A DNA stretch of 60,333 nt, taken from NCBI GenBank assembly GCA_937870635.1, contig CALMZP010000064.1, positions 1 to 60,333 of the forward strand, given 5' to 3'. Made by a program: the position numbers and the translations under genes. The notes beneath the pieces are model-generated. The model was not told the origin of the DNA. It saw nothing but the letters and a program-made list of their open reading frames with translations, and ran no database searches. The DNA comes from an uncultured Acidobacteriota bacterium (GTDB lineage Bacteria; Acidobacteriota; Thermoanaerobaculia; Gp7-AA8). The first letter of the stretch is position 1. Every line of letters begins with the position of its first letter. Positions 52,049-60,215 of the stretch are shown here, in pieces.

Positions 52049-52911
52049 AAGCTCCTGAGTACCTGGTCATCATCACCGGGCTCTCCGGCTCCGGTAAGTC
52101 GTACGTCCAGTCGACGCTCGAAGACCTCGGCTTCTACTGCACGGACAATCTGCCGGTCGCTCTGATCGAGCCGTTTCTGCAGGAGGTCTCTGAGCACGAG
52201 AAGGCGACGCGCGTCGGCATCGTCGCCGACGTTCGGACGCACGATTTCGCGACGATCTTTCCAGACTTCTATCGCGATCGGCTGCAGAAGCTCGTGCCGC
52301 ACGCGATCCTGATCTTCCTCGAGGCGACGGATGAAGTGCTCGCTCGCCGGTTCTCGGAGACGCGCCGTCCACATCCGCTGGCCAAGGATCTGCCGATCGA
52401 GGAGGCCATCCGCGCCGAGCGTCTGGCCCTCACCGAGGTGAAGTCGATCGCGAATCTCGTGCTCGACACGTCGCAGTTCTCCGTGCACGAGTTGAAAGCG
52501 GAGGTGATGAAGCGCTTCCAGCTCGACGGCAATGACGTGTCGATGCTCATCACGCTGATCAGCTTCGGCTTCAAGTACAGCCAGCCTTACAACCTCGATC
52601 TCCTCTTCGACGTCCGTTTTCTCCCGAACCCGCATTTCGTCCCCGAGCTCAGGCCGAAAACCGGAGTCGATCCGGAGATCATCGAGTACCTCCGGCAGCA
52701 GCCCGAATACGAGGAGTTCTACCGCCGTCTCCGCGATTTCGTGGGTTACCTTTTGCCGCAGTACCGCAAGGAGATGAAGAGTTACCTGACCATCGGAATC
52801 GGTTGCACTGGCGGACGCCACCGCAGCGTCGCCATCGCCCAGCGCCTCGGCGAGGACCTCGAGAAAGAGGGCCATACTGTCGAGATCGTGCACCGTGACT
52901 GCCGGAGATAG
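52045..52911 (+). CDS. rapZ: RapZ-family nucleotide-binding RNA adapter
   Basis: The 288-aa product has a Walker A GLSGSGKS (12-19), YCTDNLPVALIEPFLQEV, VADVRTHDF, and the C-terminal IGCTGGRHRSVAIAQRLGEDL with DVRFLPNPHFVPELRPKTGVD. In E. coli RapZ controls glucosamine-6-phosphate synthase mRNA through an sRNA. In other phyla it is linked to PTS regulation, as the genes here suggest. Confidence 0.94.
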   Translation: MKAPEYLVIITGLSGSGKSYVQSTLEDLGFYCTDNLPVALIEPFLQEVSEHEKATRVGIVADVRTHDFATIFPDFYRDRLQKLVPHAILIFLEATDEVLARRFSETRRPHPLAKDLPIEEAIRAERLALTEVKSIANLVLDTSQFSVHELKAEVMKRFQLDGNDVSMLITLISFGFKYSQPYNLDLLFDVRFLPNPHFVPELRPKTGVDPEIIEYLRQQPEYEEFYRRLRDFVGYLLPQYRKEMKSYLTIGIGCTGGRHRSVAIAQRLGEDLEKEGHTVEIVHRDCRR

Positions 52912-52921
52912 AACGGGAACC

Positions 52922-52989
52922 ATTTTGGATTTTGGATTTTGGATTTATTCTGGATTGATGCTTTCAATCCAAAATCCAAAATCCAAAAT
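52922..52989. repeat. GATTTTG-family inverted heptad array
   Basis: Left arm ATTTTGGATTTTGGATTT, loop ATTCTGGATTGATGCTTTC, right arm CCAAAAT units. It lies between rapZ and the EIIA gene. Confidence 0.9.
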
Positions 52990-53016
52990 ATCCCGGCCGG
53001 CGCCACGTCACGAACC

Positions 53017-53080
53017 TTGGGAGCTCGGCCTCGTTCTCCCAAGCTCCAAGGTCCAACAAGGTCCAACGAGGTCCAAACAC
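53017..53080. repeat. GGTCCAA heptads, single arm, with a small hairpin
   Basis: CTTGGGAGCTCGGCCTCGTTCTCCCAAG forms a hairpin, followed by CAAGGTCCAACAAGGTCCAA-type units. It is an irregular, decayed relative of the TTCGACC/GGTCCAA arrays. Confidence 0.6.
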
Positions 53081-53116
53081 GGGCTATGATTGCCCTGCAC
53101 GCGGAGGGAGAGCCCA

Positions 53117-53542
53117 TTGATCGGGGCGTTGATCGTTACCCACGGAAATCTCGCACACGAGCTGCTGAACGCGGCGCACCAGATTGAAGCAGATGTGACC
53201 GGCATCGAAGCCGTGCCCCTCGAGTGGACGGATTCGGTTGATGACGCCCGGGAGAAGATCCGTCTCGCCCTGGAGCGCATCGGACGCGACCGCGACGTCA
53301 TCATCTTCACCGACATGTTCGGCGGCACGCCCAGCAACCTCAGCCTGTCCTTCCTCGAGAAGGGCCACGTCGAGATCGTCACCGGGGTGAACCTCCCGAT
53401 GATCGTCAAGTTCGCCACCGTCAAGCAGGAGGCGAAGGACGTCTCCACGCTCGCGCATGTGATCAGCGAAAAGGGGATGAAGGCGATCCGCGTGGCGTCG
53501 GAGTTCCTGACCACGGTCGCCGGGGCGGGAGCGAACGGTTGA
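53117..53542 (+). CDS. PTS EIIA component, mannose family
   Basis: The 141-aa product MIGALIVTHGNLAHELLNAA has the phospho-accepting His9, then FTDMFGGTPSNLSLSF and VTGVNLPMIVKFATVKQE. TTG start at 53117, 7 bases after GGAGGGAG. No EIIB, EIIC or EIID gene is near, so it is likely a phosphate-relay regulator. Stop overlaps the TTG of the HPr gene. Confidence 0.92.
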   Translation: MIGALIVTHGNLAHELLNAAHQIEADVTGIEAVPLEWTDSVDDAREKIRLALERIGRDRDVIIFTDMFGGTPSNLSLSFLEKGHVEIVTGVNLPMIVKFATVKQEAKDVSTLAHVISEKGMKAIRVASEFLTTVAGAGANG

Positions 53543-53808
53543 TCTCGCGCGACATCGAAATCAAGAACAAGCTGGGGCTTCACGCGCGCGCGGCGGCGAA
53601 GCTCGTCCATTGCGCGGCGCGGTTCAAGTCCGACATCAAGGTCCGCAAAGGTGACGAGGAAGTCGACGGCAAGAGCATCCTCGGCATCCTCCTGCTCGCG
53701 GCCGGCCGCGGAACGGTGATCACCATCAAGGCGGACGGCGCGGATGAGCGCGCCGCGCTCGACGCGGTCGAGAACCTCATCGACTCGAAATTCGATGAAG
53801 TAGAATGA
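53539..53808 (+). CDS. HPr phosphocarrier protein
   Basis: The 89-aa product has His15 in NKLGLHARAAAKLV, the site phosphorylated by EI, and Ser46 in VDGKSILGILLL, the target of HprK. It therefore integrates both phosphorylations. TTG start at 53539 overlapping the EIIA stop. Length normal. Confidence 0.95.
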   Translation: MISRDIEIKNKLGLHARAAAKLVHCAARFKSDIKVRKGDEEVDGKSILGILLLAAGRGTVITIKADGADERAALDAVENLIDSKFDEVE

Positions 53809-53815
53809 CTTAGCT

Positions 53816-53900
53816 GGCTCTGGGCTCTTGGCTCTTGGCTCTTGGGGGGCCCGTGACAAAGGCCTCCCAAAAGCCAGGAGCCAAGAGCCAAGAGCCCAGT
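53816..53900. repeat. AGCCAAG-family inverted heptad array
   Basis: Left arm GGCTCTG-GGCTCTT-GGCTCTT-GGCTCTT, loop GGGGGGCCCGTGACAAAGGCCTCCC, right arm AGCCAGG-AGCCAAG-AGCCAAG-AGCCCAG. It lies between HPr and EI. Same family as the uvrC tail (11158). Confidence 0.92.
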
Positions 53901-53907
53901 TTCAGTC

Positions 53908-55713
53908 ATGCTGACCGACCGGATTCCACGCACTGCGGCCCAGGCCCGCAGCGACATCAGGACCTACAAGGGTATCGGTGCGTCTCCCGGCATCGCCATC
54001 GGCCGCGCGGTCATCGTCGAGAAGCGCACCGCCGCCGTCTACCGCGTTCCCATCCGCGACGAGGACGTGGCCGGAGAGGTCACCCGTTTCCTCGAATCGC
54101 TGGAGAACACCCGGACCGAGCTGCACGAGCTCAAGCAGAAGGTCAGCCGTTCGATGGGGGAGGAGTTCGCTTCGATCTTCGAGGCGCACGCCATGATCGT
54201 CAGCGACCCCTCGTTCGCCGACAAGGTCATCCAGAAGATCGAATCGGAGCAGGTCAACGCCGAATGGGCGCTCTCCGAAGTCCAGGAAGAATACGAGGCC
54301 CGCTTCCAGAGCTTCGAGGACGAATACCTGCGCGAGCGCATGGCCGACGTCAAAGACGTCGCCGAGCGCGTGCTCACGCATCTCTCCGGCATCGCCCATC
54401 ACGACCTCTCGGAGATCACGCACGACGTGATCATCGTCGCCGAGGACCTCACGCCGTCCGATGCGATTCACTTCAACCGCCGTCCAATCGTCGGATTCAC
54501 GACTGAGTCGGGCGGGCGCACCTCCCACACGTCGATCATCGCCAAGTCACTCTTCATGCCGGCGGTCATCGGCGTACCGAAGCTGACCCGCATCGTCGAC
54601 AACGACGAGCTGCTCATCGTCGATGGATACGAAGGGACGGTCATCGTCAGCCCGACCCCCGCGATGGTGTCGGAGTATCGCAACCGCGTCTCGCTCCACG
54701 AAGAAGCGGAGAAGACCCTCCTCGAGAACCGCCTCCTCAAGGCCGTCACGAAGGACAACCGCCAGATCTCCCTGCAGGCCAACATCGAGCTCACCGAGGA
54801 GCTGGACGACGCGGCGAAGTACGGCGCGGAAGGCATCGGCCTCTATCGCTCGGAGTTCCTCTACATCTCCAAAAGCCCCGATCTGCCGAACGAGGACGAG
54901 CACGTCGCCGTCTACCGGCAACTCGTCGAATCAACCGCGCCCGGCGGATGCGTCATCCGCACCTTCGACCTCGGCGGAAAGAAGCTCGCCCGCGAAGTCA
55001 TGGGCAGCAAGGAGGACAACCCGGTCCTCGGCCTGCGCGCTCTGCGTCTCTGCATGAAGCACCGCGACATGTTCAAGACCCAGCTTCGCGCTCTGCTGCG
55101 CGCTTCGGCCTTCGGACCGATGAAGATCATGTTCCCGCTCGTCAGCGGGGTCCAGGAACTGCGCCAGGTCAAGGCGCTTCTCCGCGAGATCAAGGCCGAG
55201 CTGGACGCCGAGGGTGTGGCGTACAACACGAACGTTCCCATCGGCATCATGATCGAGGTCCCCTCGGCCGCCGTGATCGCGGACATGCTCGCGACGGAAG
55301 CCGACTTCTTCGCCATCGGGACGAACGACCTCATTCAGTACTCGCTGGCCATCGATCGTTCGAACGAGAACGTCAGCTACCTCTACGAGCCGCTCCATCC
55401 GGCGCTGCTGCGCCTGATCAAGACCGTCATCGACGCCGGCAAGCGCGCCGGGATCCCGGTTTCGATGTGCGGCGAGATGGCCGCCGACCCAATCTACGCC
55501 ATCGTTCTCATCGGCCTCGGCCTCGAGATTTTTTCCATGAACCCGTCCAACATCCCGGTGATCAAGAACGTCATCCGCTCGGTCCGCTACCGCGACTGCC
55601 GCCGGATCGCCGAGGTCGCGCTGCAGAAGAAAACGGCACAGGAGATCGAAGAGTTCGTCATCGAGAGCGTGGCCATGCGCTTCCCCGAAGGACTCGTCCA
55701 GAAAAACCCATGA
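53908..55713 (+). CDS. ptsI: PTS enzyme I
   Basis: A 601-aa PEP-protein phosphotransferase. N-terminal HPr-binding helices (EVTRFLESLENTRTELHELKQK), the phospho-His207 in GGRTSHTSIIAKSL, then the PEP-binding barrel: GIGLYRSEFLY, IRTFDLGGKK, FGPMKIMFPLVSG, GIMIEVPSAAVIAD, FFAIGTNDLIQYSLAIDR and the Cys in VSMCGEMA. Upstream residues (MLTDRIPRTAAQARSD) are not conserved. Overlaps the cupin gene by 4 bases. Confidence 0.96.
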   Translation: MLTDRIPRTAAQARSDIRTYKGIGASPGIAIGRAVIVEKRTAAVYRVPIRDEDVAGEVTRFLESLENTRTELHELKQKVSRSMGEEFASIFEAHAMIVSDPSFADKVIQKIESEQVNAEWALSEVQEEYEARFQSFEDEYLRERMADVKDVAERVLTHLSGIAHHDLSEITHDVIIVAEDLTPSDAIHFNRRPIVGFTTESGGRTSHTSIIAKSLFMPAVIGVPKLTRIVDNDELLIVDGYEGTVIVSPTPAMVSEYRNRVSLHEEAEKTLLENRLLKAVTKDNRQISLQANIELTEELDDAAKYGAEGIGLYRSEFLYISKSPDLPNEDEHVAVYRQLVESTAPGGCVIRTFDLGGKKLAREVMGSKEDNPVLGLRALRLCMKHRDMFKTQLRALLRASAFGPMKIMFPLVSGVQELRQVKALLREIKAELDAEGVAYNTNVPIGIMIEVPSAAVIADMLATEADFFAIGTNDLIQYSLAIDRSNENVSYLYEPLHPALLRLIKTVIDAGKRAGIPVSMCGEMAADPIYAIVLIGLGLEIFSMNPSNIPVIKNVIRSVRYRDCRRIAEVALQKKTAQEIEEFVIESVAMRFPEGLVQKNP

Positions 55714-56096
55714 ACAGGGAAGACCTTTTCAGCACCCGGGACATCCGGCGCGTCCAGAAGCCGTGGGGCTACGAGCTCATTTTCGCGAAGACCGACCGTT
55801 ATGTCGGCAAGATCCTGCACGTGAACAAGGGGGAGTCGCTCAGCCTCCAGTATCACGAAATGAAAGACGAAACCCTCTACGTTGTCACCGGGGAGCTCCT
55901 GCTCACGATCGAGAGCGACGGCGACCGCCGTGAACTGCCCCTCCGCCAGGGGGAGGCCTTTCACATCCCGCCGCGGCTCATCCATCGGATGCTGGCGATC
56001 GTCGATACCGACGTTGCGGAGGTCTCGACACCGGAGCTCGAGGATGTCGTTCGACTCGAAGACCGGTACGGAAGGGCGGGGACGAAAGAACCATGA
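55710..56096 (+). CDS. Mannose-6-phosphate isomerase-type cupin
   Basis: The 128-aa single cupin: VQKPWGYELIFAKTDRYVGKILHV, LSLQYHEMKDETLYVVTGELLL with metal-binding His and Glu, and AFHIPPRLIHRMLAI with the second His. It resembles the C-terminal domain of bifunctional GDP-mannose pyrophosphorylase/isomerase or stand-alone sugar-binding cupins. ATGA overlap with ptsI links it to the PTS operon. Confidence 0.85.
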   Translation: MNREDLFSTRDIRRVQKPWGYELIFAKTDRYVGKILHVNKGESLSLQYHEMKDETLYVVTGELLLTIESDGDRRELPLRQGEAFHIPPRLIHRMLAIVDTDVAEVSTPELEDVVRLEDRYGRAGTKEP

Positions 56097-56611
56097 GAGC
56101 TGCGATCCTGTGTCTGGCGCTGATGCTGGCAAGTGGAGCGCGGGCGATCCCGCCCGCGTCTGAAAACTCGCAAGATCCCAAAGCGCCGACGAAGGATCTG
56201 GTCTCCGCCGCCAAAGACGCGAAGGGCAAGCGTAAGCAGCCTTCCACGAAGGTCCTCACCAACGCCGATGTGAAGAAGTCGAAGGGGAAGCTGATCGTCC
56301 TCTCATCGAAGGAAAAGGCCGAGGCGGAAACCGCTGCGAAAGAGGTCGATCCTCTGTCGCCGCTCCAGCGTCACGACGCCAGCTATCGCGAGCGCCTTGT
56401 CGTCGACGAGAAGACACGCGTGGCGCAGGCTCGCGTCGACGCGCTCGAGAAAGAGCTTCTCGACCTCGAGTCGCGTTACTACGAAGAGAACGATCCCGAT
56501 CGCCGCGACCGCGTGATCCGTACGAAGTTCGAAGAGGTTCAGGAGACGCTCAACGAGGCGAAGGCCGAGCTGGAAGCCGTGAGACCAAAAGACCCGGAGC
56601 CTGAAACCTAG
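56093..56611 (+). CDS. Exported coiled-coil protein with palindrome-derived residues in its signal region
   Basis: The 172-aa product has a hydrophobic N-terminus (ILCLALMLASGARA), a Lys-rich spacer and a coiled coil in the C-terminal half (QARVDALEKELLDLESRYYEE, then RTKFEEVQETLNEAKAELEAV). Residues 14-22 (SGARAIPPA) come from a half GGAGCG palindrome, which here also supplies the probable signal-peptidase site ARA. No family recognised. It overlaps both the cupin gene and miaB. Confidence 0.7.
   Translation: MRAAILCLALMLASGARAIPPASENSQDPKAPTKDLVSAAKDAKGKRKQPSTKVLTNADVKKSKGKLIVLSSKEKAEAETAAKEVDPLSPLQRHDASYRERLVVDEKTRVAQARVDALEKELLDLESRYYEENDPDRRDRVIRTKFEEVQETLNEAKAELEAVRPKDPEPET
56133..56159. 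repeat. GGAGCG palindrome, left half inside a coding region
   Basis: GTGGAGCGCGGGCGATCCCGCCCGCG, translated G-A-R-A-I-P-P-A, the same frame as the left arms in scpA and UDG. Confidence 0.85.
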
Positions 56612-57909
56612 TGTCAGACCAGACCTTCTTCATCGAGACGTGGGGCTGCCAGATGAACGATCTGGACACCCAGCGACTGTCCGGCAACCTCAAGTTGCGC
56701 GGGTGGACGCGCGTCGACGACGAGAGCGAAGCGTCGCTCATCCTGCTCAATACGTGCAGCATCCGCGACAAGGCCGAACAGAAAGTCTTTTCGCGCCTCG
56801 GCGAGCTTCGCGAGCTGAAGTCACGGAACGATGTCCGCATCGGCGTGGCCGGCTGCGTCGCGCAGCAGGAAGGCGACCGCATTCTCAAGCGCGCGCCGTG
56901 GGTCGATTTCGTGATGGGTCCGGGCAATGTCGGCCACCTCGACGAAGTGCTCGAAGGAAAGCGCGTGGCCACGGATTTCCCCGAGGACCGGCGGTACGAC
57001 TACCTGACGATGGACCGGCCGTCGGCGACGAAAGCGCAGGTCACGATCATCGAGGGTTGCAACAAGAACTGCACCTTCTGCATCGTTCCGACGACGCGCG
57101 GCCGCGAAGTGTCGCGCCCGTTCGACGACGTGGTAGCGGAAGTCCGCGCGGCGATCGACAGCGGGCGGGTGGAGATCGAGCTCCTCGGCCAGACCGTCAA
57201 CGCGTACCGCTGTCCCATCACCGGCCGCGATTTCGGCGCGCTGCTTTCAGCGGTGGCGGAGGTGCCGGGGGTGCTCCGCCTGCGGTTCATGACGTCGCAT
57301 CCGGCGGAAGTGAACGACAGCATGATCGCGGCGATGCGGGATCATCGGAACATCTCGCGCTACCTGCATCTGCCGGTGCAGTCGGGATCGTCGCGCGTGC
57401 TGCGGCGCATGAAGCGCCTCTACTCGCGCGAGAAGTATCTCGAGGTCATGGCCCGCATCCGCGAGGCGATTCCGGAGATTCATTTCTCGACGGACATCAT
57501 CGTCGGCTTCCCCGGCGAGACCGAAGAGGATTTCCAGGAAACGATTTCCCTCATCGAGGAAGTCGGATACGGATCGCTCTTCGCGTTCAAGTACTCGCCG
57601 AGGCCCGGAACGCCGTCGCTCAAGATCGGCGAGCCGGTGGACGACGCCATTGCCTCGGACCGCCTGACCAGGATTTTCGAGGCGCACGAGAGGATCAAGC
57701 GGGAACGCCTCGATTCCTATCGCGGGAAGGTCCTCCCGGTGCTCTACGACGGACCGAGCCGCAACGATCCTTCGATGATGACCGGCCGGACAGACGATAA
57801 TTGGGTGGTGAACTTCTCCGGCGACCCCGCTATCCCGCTCGGATCCCTGATCGGCGTACGGATCGACCACGCCCAGCACCACACGCTGCGCGGGGAGGCA
57901 GTGACATGA
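56611..57909 (+). CDS. miaB: MiaB, tRNA methylthiotransferase
   Basis: A 432-aa radical-SAM enzyme adding the 2-methylthio group to i6A37 of tRNA. N-terminal cluster cysteines: C13 in WGCQMN, LNTCSIRDKAEQK and AGCVAQQEGD. The SAM cluster motif is GCNKNCTFCIVP. A TRAM domain is at the end. GTG start overlapping the previous stop by one base. Confidence 0.94.
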   Translation: MSDQTFFIETWGCQMNDLDTQRLSGNLKLRGWTRVDDESEASLILLNTCSIRDKAEQKVFSRLGELRELKSRNDVRIGVAGCVAQQEGDRILKRAPWVDFVMGPGNVGHLDEVLEGKRVATDFPEDRRYDYLTMDRPSATKAQVTIIEGCNKNCTFCIVPTTRGREVSRPFDDVVAEVRAAIDSGRVEIELLGQTVNAYRCPITGRDFGALLSAVAEVPGVLRLRFMTSHPAEVNDSMIAAMRDHRNISRYLHLPVQSGSSRVLRRMKRLYSREKYLEVMARIREAIPEIHFSTDIIVGFPGETEEDFQETISLIEEVGYGSLFAFKYSPRPGTPSLKIGEPVDDAIASDRLTRIFEAHERIKRERLDSYRGKVLPVLYDGPSRNDPSMMTGRTDDNWVVNFSGDPAIPLGSLIGVRIDHAQHHTLRGEAVT

Positions 57910-58400
57910 CCGAGTCAGCACTCGTGGCGATGTCGATCAAAGGACTGATGCTCGACCCGGTGTCAAACTCACCGATCGTCGTGCTCAAGGACGAGGCGGA
58001 GAAGTTCTTCCTGCCGATCTGGGTGGGGATCTTCGAGGCGAATGCGATCGCGCTTCAGCTGGAGAACGTCACCACGCCGCGGCCGATGACGCACGACCTC
58101 CTGCGCAACATGATCTCCGAGCTCGACGCGCAGGTGACGCGCATCGTCATCAACGACCTCCGCGACAGCACCTTCTTCGCGCAGATCCGCGTGCTGACCG
58201 GCGGGAAGACCCTCGAGCTCGACGCCCGTCCGAGCGACGCCATCGCCCTGGCCCTCCGCACCGAAGCGCCGATCTTCGTAGCACAGTCCGTCCTCGAGCA
58301 GGCTCAGACGATCTCGCCGGAAGGCGACGAGCACGACGAGAAGATGAAGAAGTGGTTCGAGGGGCTGGGGCCGGAGGAGCTGGGGAAGTACAAGATGTAG
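57906..58400 (+). CDS. Bifunctional nuclease (BFN/DUF151 family)
   Basis: The 164-aa product has the DUF151 core MSIKGLMLDPVSNSPIVVLKDE, FLPIWVGIFEANAIALQLE, RPMTHDLLRNMI and ELDARPSDAIALALRTEAPIFV. A UVR-like charged C-terminus follows (DEKMKKWFEGLGPEELGKYKM). Plant and bacterial relatives have been reported with nuclease activity. ATGA overlap with miaB. Confidence 0.9.
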   Translation: MTESALVAMSIKGLMLDPVSNSPIVVLKDEAEKFFLPIWVGIFEANAIALQLENVTTPRPMTHDLLRNMISELDAQVTRIVINDLRDSTFFAQIRVLTGGKTLELDARPSDAIALALRTEAPIFVAQSVLEQAQTISPEGDEHDEKMKKWFEGLGPEELGKYKM

Positions 58401-58404
58401 TTTA

Positions 58405-58512
58405 AGTTTTATCCTGAGCGAAGCGAAGGATCTCCGGTGCACCTGCGACGCATGAAGTTCGCTCGCGGCAGGTGCACCGGAGATCCTTCGTCGCTTCGCT
58501 CCTCAGGATAAA
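58405..58512. repeat. Long TCCTGAGCGAAGCGAAGG-family palindrome
   Basis: TTATCCTGAGCGAAGCGAAGGATCTCCGGTGCACCTGC... is mirrored by ...GCAGGTGCACCGGAGATCCTTCGTCGCTTCGCTCCTCAGGATAA around a loop of about 24 bases. The stem is over 35 bp with two small bulges. It lies between the nuclease gene and parA. Confidence 0.9.
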
Positions 58513-58536
58513 CTGCACTAAGATTACGAGAACTGA

Positions 58537-59292
58537 ATGATCGTCACCGTCGCCAACCAGAAAGGCGGAGTCGGTAAGACCACGACTACCATCAACCTCG
58601 CCGCCGCCGTCGCTCACAAAGGCTTCAAGACACTCCTCATCGACCTCGATCCGCAGGCGAACTCCACCATGAGTTACATCGACCCCCGTTCGGTGCAGCG
58701 GTCGATGTTCGACGTTCTGGTCAGCGAGGAAGTGCCCTTCCGCGACGTCATCGTGCCGACGCCGGTGGTGAACCTCTGGGTGGCGCCGTCGAAGATCTCC
58801 CTGGCCAAGCTGGAGTCGAAGCTCATCGGCGAGCTCGACGGTCCATTCCGCCTCAAGGACAAGATCAAGGACGCGGTCGCCGAGTACGACTACATTTTCA
58901 TCGACACGCCTCCCACCCTCGGCATGATCACGGTCAACGCACTGGTCGCGTCCTCGCACGTGCTCGTGCCGATCCAGTCGTCCTACTTCGCACTGGAAGG
59001 AACGGACGACCTCCTCGAGACCATCGAGAAAATCAAGGCGCGCCCCAATCCGAACCTGCAGCTCCTCGGCGTCGTCATCACGATGCACGACAAGCGAACG
59101 ACGCTGGCGAAGGACATTCACGACCAGATCGGCCAGGTCTTCGGCGACCGCCTGTTCAACACCGTGATCACCAAGTCGATTCGCCTGGAGGAGAGCCCGG
59201 CCTACAAGGAGTCGATCTTCACGTTCGCGCCGAGGTCGAGTGGGGCGATGGAGTATTACTCGCTGTCGGAGGAGATTTTGTCCCGGGTATGA
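58537..59292 (+). CDS. parA: ParA-family chromosome partitioning ATPase
   Basis: A 251-aa deviant-Walker ATPase: VANQKGGVGKTTTTINLAAA (Lys9, Lys14), IDLDPQANSTM, then FIDTPPTLGMITVNAL. Standard Soj-type length without an N-terminal DNA-binding domain, so chromosomal. Pairs with parB downstream. Confidence 0.94.
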   Translation: MIVTVANQKGGVGKTTTTINLAAAVAHKGFKTLLIDLDPQANSTMSYIDPRSVQRSMFDVLVSEEVPFRDVIVPTPVVNLWVAPSKISLAKLESKLIGELDGPFRLKDKIKDAVAEYDYIFIDTPPTLGMITVNALVASSHVLVPIQSSYFALEGTDDLLETIEKIKARPNPNLQLLGVVITMHDKRTTLAKDIHDQIGQVFGDRLFNTVITKSIRLEESPAYKESIFTFAPRSSGAMEYYSLSEEILSRV

Positions 59293-59295
59293 ATC

Positions 59296-59358
59296 GATTT
59301 TGGATTTTGGATTTTGGATTGGGTCAAATCCAAAATCCAAAATCCAAAATCTAAAATG
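59296..59358. repeat. GATTTTG-family inverted heptad array
   Basis: Left arm GATTTTG units, loop GGGTC, right arm CCAAAAT units. It lies between parA and parB, which are usually directly coupled. Confidence 0.9.
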
Positions 59359-59378
59359 GCTTTGCGAGGAACGAGCCC

Positions 59379-60215
59379 ATGGCAATGAAAAGAGGCCTGC
59401 CGCAGAAACCGATGATGCGCCATGACTCGCATTACGTCGAAGAGCTGACGAAGCGATCGGGGAGGCACATCGGCTCGATGCTGCCGCTCAGCATGATCGA
59501 GCCCAACGCCGAGCAGCCCCGCACGAACCTCGGCAACATCGAGGAGTTGGCCGCGTCGATCCGCGAGAAGGGCGTGCTCGAGCCGATCCTCGTGCGCAAC
59601 GTCGCGCCGAACCGGTACCAGATCATCTCCGGCGAGCGCCGCTACCGCGCCGCGACGCTGGCCGATCTCGACGAGATTCCGGCCATCGAGCTCGACGTCG
59701 ACGACAAGGAGATGCTCGAGATCGCGCTGATCGAGAACATCCAGCGCAAAGACCTGACCGCGTTCGAAGAAGCGGAAGGCTTCCTGCTTCTGCAGCAGCG
59801 GTTCAACTACACGCACGAGAGGATCGCGCAGGTCATCGGCAAGTCGCGAACGACGATCACCGAGACGCTCACGATCAACGAGATTCCGGACCGCATCCGC
59901 GCGATGTGCCGGGAAGCGGGCATCTCCAACAAATCGGTGCTGGTGCAGATCGCGCGCGCGGGATCCGAAGAGGCGATGGAGGCGATCGTCCGCGGCTATG
60001 CAAGAGGGGAGATGTCGCGCGACGACGTCCGCAAGCAGACCGCCTCGAAGCCGCAGCCGAAAAAGGCCGGCCGCCCGAAGAACTTCACGTACGAGATCAA
60101 GGACAAGTCGCTGCCCTTCAAGCTCAATCTCAGCTTCAACAAGCCCGATGTCGATCGGGGAGAGGTGATCAGCGCCGTCCGGGAGCTGCTGCGGCGGCTC
60201 GAAGCTGAGAAGTGA
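59379..60215 (+). CDS. parB: ParB-family chromosome partitioning protein
   Basis: The 278-aa centromere-binding CTPase: NAEQPRTNLGNIEELAASIREKG, YQIISGERRYRAATLA (the GERR CTP-binding box), IENIQRKDLTAFEEAEGFLLL, HTH (THERIAQVIGKSRTTITETL) and a C-terminal dimerisation helix. No parS-like TGTTTCACGTGAAACA was seen in the window. The extra linker is Lys/Pro-rich. Confidence 0.94.
   Translation: MAMKRGLPQKPMMRHDSHYVEELTKRSGRHIGSMLPLSMIEPNAEQPRTNLGNIEELAASIREKGVLEPILVRNVAPNRYQIISGERRYRAATLADLDEIPAIELDVDDKEMLEIALIENIQRKDLTAFEEAEGFLLLQQRFNYTHERIAQVIGKSRTTITETLTINEIPDRIRAMCREAGISNKSVLVQIARAGSEEAMEAIVRGYARGEMSRDDVRKQTASKPQPKKAGRPKNFTYEIKDKSLPFKLNLSFNKPDVDRGEVISAVRELLRRLEAEK

Noticed and set aside
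59379-60215. A parS site near parAB
   Set aside because: I saw no sequence resembling TGTTTCACGTGAAACA in the window.
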